Source: Atkinsonella hypoxylon | Taxonomy: Eukaryota > Ascomycota > Sordariomycetes > Hypocreales > Clavicipitaceae | Reading direction: 5' to 3' | Length of the DNA: 24,924 nucleotides | Assembly: GCA_000729835.1 (NCBI GenBank) | Contig: JFHB01000324.1 | Span: forward strand, 1 to 24,924 | Shown: piece after piece, positions 10,842 through 18,869 of the stretch | How the letters are laid out: every line of letters starts with the position of its first letter | Position numbering within the stretch: position 1 is the first letter of the stretch | Program-made: the position numbers and the translations under genes | The notes under the pieces: generated by a model | Told to the model about the DNA's origin: nothing | Seen by the model: only the letters and a program-made list of their open reading frames with translations | The model's database searches: none

Positions 10842-13561
10842 AATATTAAAATAAAGGTGTTTAGGGTAGCAGTTATACTAGTTCTTTAACTCCTTAAAGA
10901 AGCCTTTAATACAGCTATAGAGAGTAGAACCCTCTTTATTAGCTAGATTAAAAGACCACTTATACTGTGATTTTCTATTAATTAGAAATAGAACTAGGGG
11001 CCTTTTGTTGTGCAGTATAGGCTCTATTTTAACGGTATCTCTCTCTATAATATTTAAACATCTAGGGGGATTAGGAATAGCATACTTACTAGGTCTTTTA
11101 ACAGCTTTAGCTTAATTATAAGCTAGGCAGTTAAAATCCTTTTCCTTGATTTTTGTAAAATTAGGAATACCTTTAGTAATAGAAGCAGTTTTCTTTAGTA
11201 AAAGAAGTTCTATATGTTCTAATCTAACGTGCTAAGTAGTAGCTAATTCTAGGAGCTTCTTATAGGAAGAAGAAGTAGTAGTAGGAGAATTACTACTAGA
11301 ATTATTATTAGAGCTAGCTTCCTGTTGCTCTCTATCTTGCTAGATCTCTTAAGAACTATAGGCCTTATTTAAGGGATCTAGACAGCCACTTCCTCCAATA
11401 TCTAGCAACTTAAGATTTAGACCTTCTAAATCCCTATTATTAGAAGGAATCTAACTAGGAGCCTGTTTAGGAACTAGGGCTAATAGCTCTATAGCATTAT
11501 TATTAGTATTATCTTCTTCTTCTTCTTTAAAGTTAGATAATTCCTCAATTTAGCTATATTCCTCTAGATTAAAACTAGGCTGTTAAGGGATTAAAACCTC
11601 TATAGAATAACTAGTATTATAACTGCTATTATAACTATTACTAGCAAGAAAACCTATATAAGAGAGATTAGCGTAGTTTTTACACACTTTAGGGGTCTCT
11701 TGCCCCTTAAGCTGTAGAAAGAAACTATACTTTTTAGGATTTAGAAGCCTACAGCAGCTTCTATTAGCTAGAAATAGCTAATTTCTAAGGAGAGTGCTCT
11801 CTATTAAATAGTGCTTTAGACTACTAATTAGGTTAGTATCTAGACCTAGGCAATATAGAGCATCCTTTAGAGCTAAAGGCCTATATTTAGCTGGATTTAT
11901 ACTAACTAGTACCTAGAATACAGCAGTTCCCTGTCCTTTAGGATAAATAGGACCTCCTCCTATAGCAATAGGCGCGGTTTTACCCTTTTTTATAGGCTTA
12001 AAAGTCCTAAAAATGCCTTATTGTTAACTATATAACAGGTAGAACCTGTATTATATAGTAGGGAGTTTTTAATTATTCTATTAGAGTAATTAAAAGACGG
12101 GGTATTATTACTAGTAGTACTAGTATCACTAGTAGTGGATTCTGTATCTAAATCGTAAGAATTATCACTACTAGAACTGCTAGAATTATTAGATTCTATA
12201 GTATTCTAGTTGCTAGTAGATAGGTTATAACAACCTATAGTAAAAGCAGCTTCTCTATCCTTATTCCTAGAGTTTTTATTACTTCTTCTTTAGCCCTTCT
12301 ACTTCTTCTTATTCTTAGAGGCTTTATTTATATCTTTAGAGGTATTAGAATTATTAGAATTAGAATCGGAATTCTTCTTCTAATTAGGAGAATTCTTTCC
12401 TTAGTTAGCTTTATTATTATTAGAACTATTAGAATTAGAAGCTTTATAACTAAGAGCCTTAGATATAGAGAAGCTTTTATCTCTTTGTTCTTCTAATAAG
12501 TTAGCTATAAGGAACTATAAATTCAGCATTTTTACAGATAGACCTTATGCTCTAGCAGCTCTAATAGAATATTGCTGCCTTTCAGCCTAGCTAGAGAAGG
12601 TCTTCTTTAAAGCATTAATATAATAATTTACTTAATTAATAGAATTAATAGCTACACTATAGAGCTATAATCTAGCTAGTAAATTATTAAATTTAGCATT
12701 AAAGGCCTTTAAAGATCCCTTATAGTTCGAAAACAATAAGTTGTAATAACTAGTATATAGCATACTACGTTGTATTTTAGCACTCTACAAATACTGCCTA
12801 ACTAGAACATTATAGGCATCTATAGAGGACTTATAGCAGCTTATAGTAGCTTAAGGTCCAGATTAGCAACTATCTCTTATAATTATAAGGATAATAGCTT
12901 GTTCTAAATCTACTAAAGTACTAGCTATACTAGAATTATTAATAAATTAAGAGAATCCTAGGGCCCTAAATTAAATAATTAAAGCTTACTTCTACTGTTT
13001 AAAATTTTTAGGACCTTTTAGCTTAGCAGCCTCTAGAATTAAGTAGACCTTCTTATTTAGCTCTTTTATAGTGCCTTTATTAAAAGTAAACAGAAAAGTA
13101 GCACTATTAGAACTAGAAGGTTTAGGGGCTTTAAAAGAGACTTTAGAAGCTCTTTTAGAAGTAACAGGATCTACTACCTTAGAGGGAGACCCTATAGAGA
13201 GATTACCTATAGATATAATTATAGTATCTAATTTACTTAGTAAATTAGCTATATTACCTTTATTTTAGCTTTGTTTTGCTTTACTATGCCTAATAAATCT
13301 ATTTAGGATCTCTTATTGCTTATCTATTTAAGCTTTTAGATTAGCTTATATATTATAGACTTACACTACTCTTTTAGAAGCTAATCTAGCTTCCTTTAGA
13401 GCCTTCTTAGCTGTATAATCTTCTTTATTAAAAGAGGAATCTACTAGCTAAGGGGGGGACCTTGCTGGACTAGGAAAGCTAGTAGCAGCAGCTGTAGCTA
13501 GTATACTAGAACCACTACCCCTCTTAGGGCTTATGCTCTTTCCCTTGCCTTTTAGTGCTAT
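10842..13561 (-). pseudogene. gag-pol: Copia gag-protease-integrase 5' portion of copy B/D
   Basis: On the minus strand this begins at ATA (13561-13559), where ATG would be expected. It carries a Gag like that of A and C but with 6 bp missing just after the start, a Ser/Asn- and Lys/Arg-rich tail (about 12260-12450), protease with NTGST (Asp to Asn, codon at 12050-12052), the integrase zinc domain (about 11130-11235) and the start of the integrase core. It ends where copy A entered. Measured from the start to the core there is one net frameshift, explained by a run of five A at 12009-12013 where A and C have six. The remaining damage is TAA/TAG codons. The open stretch 13071-13268 on the plus strand is an antisense shadow of Gag. 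Confidence 0.88.
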
Positions 13562-14452
13562 TTTAAGGGTTTAAAAGTAGCTAATTTAACGCTCTTTTAT
13601 AGCTAATTATAGCTAAATTACAGTAGAAATAGTAGTAAATAACAGTAATAACCTCTACTAGATATCAATAGATTGCTCTATTATAGGCCTAGAAGTGCCC
13701 TATATCTTTAGAAATTATACTAAGATTTTTCTCCGATTTCTTTTGTAACAGGTATAATAGTCTCTAAAGGCTGCGTTGTATTGCAATCTATATGCGTATA
13801 CAATTTATATAGCAGACTAGATTAACAAGCAGTTATAAGGGGCATAAAATATAGGTTCTAGCTATTTTTAGCTAAAAAATTCAGGAGATTCTTCTCTAAT
13901 TAGGTTCTAATAAATTAGTGAAGACCTAGGTACAGCTAATTTAGGGATATCTAGCTAATTCCTACTTTAAAATCCTAACTAGTAGGATTACTACATAAAT
14001 TAATTCTGCAACCGAAAACATAGGAATATCTACAACAAGAGCTATTAGGCGTGCACTATAAATTGTAGTATAGCTACTAACAGAGGTGCATAGGGTGCAT
14101 AATATAACAACAACAATGAGCGATGCAGTGCAGCGCTAAGCTTATTTCTTAATAGAAATAATTAATTAAGCAGTGCCTAATAAAACGATTTACAGTGCAA
14201 ATGTAATGTGTACAGATATATATATTTAAATGTTGTGCAACAATAAAACCTAGCTATTAAGAATAGCTTTAAAAGTGTGTATGCACAGGGTGCATAGAAC
14301 TAGTGCAGGAGGCATAGAGTGGGCAGAATTAGTTAAAACACCAGTATAGTGGCTAGCGATGTATATGCAGCAGGTATTAATAGCTTCCAGCAAGCTACTA
14401 ATAGCAGCAATAGCTGCTAGCGTAGGTCTCAATATAGCTTCTAGTAGGTAAT

Positions 14453-14775
14453 TGTAATGGACTGACCTAGTGGCTGCTGCTAACTAGCGTCTATAATAAG
14501 AACTATAATCATAGGGAGGAAAGGAGGAAGAGAGAAGGAACCAGAAGCCTCCCTATGCCCCTGTACTATATATTTAGGGGTAGGTCTATCCCCTTAGGAG
14601 CCCCTTTTAGCATATGCTTTATAGCTAAGGTCCTCTCTCTAGGGCCTAGTGAAGTCTAGGTAACCCCTAGACGAATGCGGCTCGCTTCTATCCCTTTACC
14701 TACATAGATCCCTGTCCCTCTCCTGCTGTCCTCTCTCTACTGAAAGACCCGAGCCTAAGGCTCGAGTCTATAACA
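14453..14775 (+). mobile_element. Solo LTR of an unrelated LTR retrotransposon
   Basis: This 323-bp insertion begins TGTAATGGACTGACC and ends GAGTCTATAACA, with 5-bp duplications GTAAT on both sides. It has no coding frame. It contains a TATA-like TATATATTTA (14567-14576) and a strong hairpin near its right end (14746-14768). It is visibly more GC-rich than its host copy, with CG, CTG and purine-rich tracts intact, which suggests it is younger or escaped RIP because single short copies are poor targets. A solo LTR, left by recombination between the two LTRs of a full element, is the simplest explanation. A small non-autonomous element is possible. Orientation is assigned from the TATA-like motif only. 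Confidence 0.82.
14746..14768. other. Hairpin near the end of the solo LTR
   Basis: GACCCGAGCC, loop TAA, GGCTCGAGTC form a 10-bp stem with one mismatch. Its place near the CA end suggests a role in R/U5 RNA folding or 3'-end formation of the parent element; this is inference. Confidence 0.6.
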
Positions 14776-14834
14776 GTAATATTGTATACAATAGTAGATT
14801 TTCAGCGGGCTAACAGCTTGCAGATAGGTCTTCT

Positions 14835-14846
14835 AGGCTTATAACC
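14835..14846 (-). other. Primer binding site of copy B/D
   Basis: The minus strand reads GGTTATAAGCCT next to the LTR end, matching the PBS of A and C but with one further C-to-T change. It is complementary to the anticodon arm of initiator Met-tRNA apart from RIP-type differences. Confidence 0.72.
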
Positions 14847-14849
14847 TAT

Positions 14850-15542
14850 TAAAAATAATAGAGATTACAGGACTAGATATCTAAGAGGGTAGTAGTCTCT
14901 TAGATTTAGCACCTGTAATTGCTTCTAGTAATTATTTTATAGTGGAAGCAGCAGCAGCCTAAATTAAGCTGTAGTGTATAGTATAGATTACGTAGAGGCA
15001 ATAGATAACTATAATAATAGTGATATCTTATATTAAGAGCGCTATAACGAATAAGTAAGAGTAGAATCTTAAATCTTTCTAGTTCCTTATAGACCTACTA
15101 ACTATATTAGCGGGCTGTAGTTACTAGAAGGGGCTTATAGGCTACTTTATAATTTCCGTAAAAAGATTTACTATATAAAAACAAAAAAATCAACTTACAG
15201 CTATACAAACGAGATGCCTATATATATAATTTAATAAATTCTACTAATAACAAGCAACCCTTATAAGTAACTCTATCTAACAATTATATTATTAGAAAGC
15301 CCTAATTCTTAGCTTTTAAATAGTATACTTCTTAAATTTCTACTATTACTAGTTGTAGAGAAAATCGCTATTAAAGTTAACTATAGGTTAGGCAACTTTG
15401 CCTTAGTTGATTCTAGATATTTTGCATCTAGTAACAGCAATATCTCTACTAAAAATCAACGTAACAAGACCTAGTTAGGGTCACGTGATAGAGCAACTAG
15501 TAGGCATAAAAATAGGCTATACAGGGTAGCTTATTTTTAACA
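14850..15542 (-). repeat. 5' LTR of copy B/D
   Basis: This is the inverted copy of the family LTR. Its start is the TGTTAAAAATAAGC complement ending at 15542, and its end, mutated from CA to TA, is beside the PBS. It keeps an intact TCACGTGA palindrome at 15481-15488, where several other LTRs have lost it. Outside lies element X, with CTAAC as the adjacent 5-mer. Confidence 0.92.
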
Positions 15543-17156
15543 CTAACTAGATAATTTATTGTTTAGTTAGTAGTAGTAGCAAACTTATATAATTCTATTA
15601 ATAGCGTTATTATTACTAATATCTTTACTTATACGTTATAGAATCTTTATTAATTATTGTACAAAAGGATACTTAAATTAATAATAAAGCTAATAGATTT
15701 GCTTTTTTAACAGAAAGAATGTAGCTACTTCTATAGCTTCTAGAGTCTACTATAGATATCTCTATTTCTAGATAATATAAACCTTTTAAACGCCTTAAAT
15801 TAGTACGTTTTTAAGGTTGTTAAGCTTTATATATATCTTATCTATATTATTAATGCTATATAGAAATAGAGTGCTTATATTAATAACGTAAAATATAATT
15901 AAGCTAAAGACTATTAAAACTATAATAAAACCTATTAAAGTTACTAATTCTATGCTAAATGTAATTATATAGTGTTAATTAGATAGGTTTATCTTTAATA
16001 AAGGCATTTTCTTTAATAGTGCCTATACTTAGTTAATTCTAGCTATTAATATACCTACTACTTTAGTGTTAAGCAAAATATCTCTAAATATCTTACTGGA
16101 ATAACGTTCTTCTAATATATAAGATAATAAATATAATAAGGGATCTATAGGATTTAATTAATCTTTTGTAAATAGGTCTTTCTTATATAAGGTATACTAG
16201 TAGGCTTCTTCCTTAAGGTTTTAGAAGATAGCTCTATTATTTATAGTTATAGTATTTATTGGAATCGTTATAACTCTATCGTGCGATTCCAGCACCTACG
16301 TAGGTGAATACAACCGCTAATTAGTTGCATCTGCACATTAGTCTCTACTTACATCAGGATTGCTAATACCCCTTAATTCCCCCTTAATATAACACTATAC
16401 CTAAGGCATATAAGGCATCTAACAGGGTATATAATATAGCCTCTTTTACTAGTTAGATATAACTCCTAAATAACTAAATTTAAACCTCTTTAATATAAAT
16501 ACTAGTGCACTAGTAAACTAGTTATAGAGCTAACTTAAAGGAGTATAAATAAGACCCTTAGTTTACTAACACTAATTAGTAGTTGCTTAACTAAAATTCT
16601 TTAGTATAACTAAAGAGATTAATATAACTAACTATAGATTAGCTAGGTTTAGTAAGAAGAGATATAATACTATTAGCTAAAACTCTTAGTAACTAATATA
16701 AGCAGTAAAGCGTACTAAAGGAAGAGATATCTTTATAATTACTTAGTTACTAAGTTATATTAACTTATAATAACGTTTTAGTTTAACTAATTATTAATAT
16801 TAAACTCCTAAGGAATTAAATTACTAGCTAGAACCCTTAGTAGCTAATACTATAGAATTTAATTCCTTTAACTATCTTAGAACTTAGCTAAAAGCTAGCT
16901 AAATCTCTCTATCTTTATACTAATTCTATTATATCTACTTTCTCTTTTTATACTACTTAACCTTATTTAATATAATAAGTTTATAATAACTCTAGGTAGA
17001 TTTATAAGAATCTTTACAATAACTATAACTTAATAAGCTTCTAGAATAACTTTAAAAGTATTAGAAACTTTTATTAATAAATTAGAACTTAATATATAAA
17101 ATTAACCTAGAAACTACTACTACTACTAATTTAAACAATAAAATTACCTTTATAAT
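15543..17156 (-). pseudogene. Fragment X: Gag, protease and integrase zinc domain of a different Copia-type element
   Basis: A minus-strand register from about 17156 to 15543 carries only TAA/TAG stops; I did not check every codon before 16560. The first half is Gag-like, with helical Leu/Ile/Lys-rich stretches such as LANSIISLLTKPS. A protease-like motif follows: LLNTKVVGI, with Asn-Thr-Lys at 16062-16070 where Asp-Thr-Gly is expected. About 120 codons later comes a decayed integrase zinc domain: LYY*FKYP (15660-15689), where His codons appear as Tyr, and VCYYY (about 15567-15582), where the second Cys appears as Tyr. Protease followed by the integrase zinc domain is the Copia order. The sequence is unlike the A/B/C family. 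It is cut by B/D at 15542 and by LTR Y near 17157, so it predates both. Assignment rests on motifs read by eye. Confidence 0.6.
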
Positions 17157-17159
17157 TAT

Positions 17160-17211
17160 TGAAAATAAAAGGGATTACAGGACTAGATAGAAGAGGGTAG
17201 TGGTCTCTTAT
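17160..17211 (-). repeat. LTR fragment Y of the same Copia family, interrupted by copy C
   Basis: TGAAAATAAAAGGG is the inverted 3' terminus of the family LTR, followed by its next ~45 bases with a small deletion after GACTAGAT. It breaks off where copy C begins, so copy C entered this LTR. The rest of Y should lie beyond the window. The TAT before TG matches the ATA that follows other LTR ends. Confidence 0.8.
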
Positions 17212-17265
17212 TGTTAAAAATAAGCTACCCTGTATAGCCTATTTTTATGCCTACTAGTTGCTCTA

Positions 17266-17273
17266 TCACGTGA
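17266..17273. promoter_or_regulatory. TCACGTGA palindrome in LTR U3
   Basis: This 8-bp palindrome contains the CACGTG E-box bound by fungal bHLH factors (Cbf1/Pho4 class). It is intact here and at 15481-15488. Other LTRs show TACGTGA or TACGTAA, explained by C-to-T and G-to-A changes. A transcription factor site upstream of the LTR promoter is plausible. Confidence 0.4.
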
Positions 17274-17322
17274 CCCTCATTAGGTCTTGTTACGTTGATT
17301 TTTGGTAGAGATATTGTTGTTA

Positions 17323-17340
17323 CTAGATGCAAACATCTAG
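17323..17340. repeat. Short inverted repeat in LTR U3
   Basis: CTAGATG-CAAA-CATCTAG gives a perfect 7-bp stem. It is found at the same place at 3138-3155 and, with a changed loop base, in the 3' LTR of copy A. In the B/D LTR it is degenerate. It could be a dimeric protein binding site or a cruciform. Confidence 0.5.
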
Positions 17341-17905
17341 ATTTAACTAAGGCAAAGTTGCCTAACCTATAGTCAACTTTAACTGCGATTTTCTCTACAA
17401 CTAGCAATAGTAGAAATTCAAGAAGTATATTATTTAAAAGCTAAGAATTAGGGCTATCTAATAGTATAATTATTAGATAGAGTTGCTTATAAGGGTTACT
17501 TATTATTAGTGGAATTTGTTAAATTATACATATAGGCGTCTTATTTATATAGCTGTAAGTTAATTTTTTTGTTTTTATATAGTAAATCTTTTTGCGGAAA
17601 TTATAAAGTAGCCTATAAGCCCCTTCTAGCGACTACGGCCTGCTAATATAGTTAGTAGGTCTATAAGGGACTAGAAAGATTTAAGATCCTACTCTTACTA
17701 AGTTTGTTACAGCGCTCTTAATATAAAGATACTACTATTACAGTTATCTATTGCCTCTACGTAATCTATACTATACACTACAGCTTAATTTAGGCCGCTG
17801 CTGCTTCTACTACGTAATAATTGCTAGGAGCAATTATAGGTGCTAAATCTAAGAGACCACTACCCTCTTAGATATCTAGTCCTGTAATCTCTATTATTTT
17901 TAATA

Positions 17906-17917
17906 GGTTATAAGCCC
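17906..17917 (+). other. Primer binding site of copy C
   Basis: GGTTATAAGCCC is the same as in copy A and lies three bases after the LTR terminus. It is complementary to the initiator Met-tRNA anticodon arm except for one TG-to-TA change. Confidence 0.75.
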
Positions 17918-17919
17918 GG

Positions 17920-18869
17920 AAGACCTATCTGCAAGCTGTTAGCCCGCTGAAAATCTACTATTGTGTACTATATTACTTACTAGAAGCTATATTAAGACCT
18001 ACGCTAGCAGCTATTGCTGCTAAAAATTAGTAGCTTGCTGGAAGCTATTAATACCTACTGCACACACATTGCTAGCCACTATACTAGTGTTTTTATTCTG
18101 CCCACCTTGTGCCTCCTGCACTCTATGCACCCTATGTATATATACTTTTGAAGCTATTCTTAATAGCTAGGTTCTATTGTTGTGCAACATCAAAATATAC
18201 ACATCTACACACATTACATTCGCACTACAAATTGTTTTATTAGGCACTGCCTAATCAATTATTTCTATTAAGAAATAAGCTTAGCGCTGCACTGCATCGC
18301 TTGTTGTTATACTGTTATCTTATATATTGTGCACCCTATACACCTCTGTTAGTAGCTATACTACAATTTGTAGTGCACGCCTAACAGCTCTTATTGTAGA
18401 TATTCCTGTGTTTTCGGTTGCAGAATTAATTTATATAGTAATCCTACTAGTTAGGATTTTGAAGTAGGAATTAGCTAGATATCCCTAAATTAGCTGTGCC
18501 TAGGTCTCCACTGATTTATTAGAACCTAATTGGAGAAGAATCTCCTGAATTTTTTAGCTAAAAATAGCTAGAACCTATGTTTTATGCCCCTTACAACTGC
18601 TTGTTAATCTAGTCTGCTATATAAATTGTATGTGCATATAGATCGCGATATAACGCAGCCTTTAGAGCCCGTTATACCTATTACAAAAGAAATTAGAGAA
18701 AAATCTCAGTATAATTTCTAAAGATATAGGGCACTTCTAGGCCTATAATAGAGCAATCTATTGATATCTACAAGAGGTTATTACCTGTTATTTACTACTA
18801 TTTCCACTGTAATTTAGCTATAATTAGCTATAAAAGAGCGTTAAATTAGCTACTTTTTAAACCCTTAAA
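17920..18869 (+). other. Untranslated leader of copy C
   Basis: About 950 bp collinear with 3735-4680, without a coding frame. It holds the nested hairpins at 18222-18376. TG and CA are frequent compared with the pol region. Near 18300-18325 it differs from copy A in a TTG/TTA microsatellite-like stretch. Confidence 0.75.
18222..18376 (+). other. Nested inverted repeats in the leader of copy C
   Basis: The outer arms GCACTACAAATTG (18222-18234) and CAATTTGTAGTGC (18364-18376) are perfectly complementary over 13 bp. Inside, TTATTTCT (18259-18266), loop ATTA, AGAAATAA (18271-18278) form a perfect 8-bp hairpin. The right outer arm also overlaps a smaller palindrome, ACTACAATTTGTAGT. Confidence 0.65.

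Larger units (their letters stand above)
14448..14780. repeat. 5-bp target site duplication GTAAT flanking the solo LTR
   Basis: GTAAT occurs at 14448-14452 and again at 14776-14780, exactly outside the TG and CA ends of the inserted element. The uninterrupted leader of copy A carries this sequence once. This is the footprint of integrase-mediated insertion. Confidence 0.85.
13562..14834 (-). other. Untranslated leader of copy B/D, containing a foreign solo LTR
   Basis: The reverse complement matches the leaders of A and C, including the inner hairpin AGAAATAA/TTATTTCT (about 14143-14162). It is interrupted by a 323-bp element at 14453-14775. With that removed, the two sides rejoin in the order seen in A and C. 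I see no gene; the minus-strand open stretch 14250-14432 is not conserved in the other copies. Confidence 0.75.
1024..15542 (-). mobile_element. Copia retrotransposon copy B/D, split by copy A and 3'-truncated
   Basis: Read on the minus strand, this element has its 5' LTR at 14850-15542, a PBS at 14835-14846, a leader, gag-protease-integrase down to 10842, then copy A (3027-10841), then the rest of integrase, RT and part of RNase H down to 1024. The two parts meet within one integrase codon context when copy A is removed, so they are one interrupted copy and not two fragments. The end of RNase H, the 3' tail and the 3' LTR are missing at the left, so the outer target duplication cannot be tested. 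A foreign solo LTR (14453-14775) sits in its leader. It is inactivated by RIP-type stops, one 1-nt deletion and the insertion. Confidence 0.9.
17212..17902 (+). repeat. 5' LTR of copy C
   Basis: It is 691 bp, TGTTAAAAATAAGC at the start, with a TA end (mutated CA), then ATA and the PBS. It contains TCACGTGA (17266-17273), the inverted repeat at 17323-17340 and TATATAG (17576-17582). A minus-strand open stretch (17225-17407) without an ATG start lies in U3 and is not called as a gene. Confidence 0.93.

Noticed and set aside
14250..14432. Possible small minus-strand gene in the B/D leader
   Set aside because: It lies in the untranslated leader and is not preserved in A or C.
16275..16310. Plus-strand frame ending in TGA at 16305-16307 with a GC-richer end, considered as a separate decayed gene
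   Set aside because: The minus strand in the same triplet register gives protease-like and zinc-domain-like motifs in Copia order, a better explanation for this sequence.
17225..17407. Minus-strand 60-codon open stretch in the LTR, also present at 10161-10343
   Set aside because: It starts with TTG, not ATG, lies antisense in U3, and its persistence follows from LTR copying. No recognisable domain.
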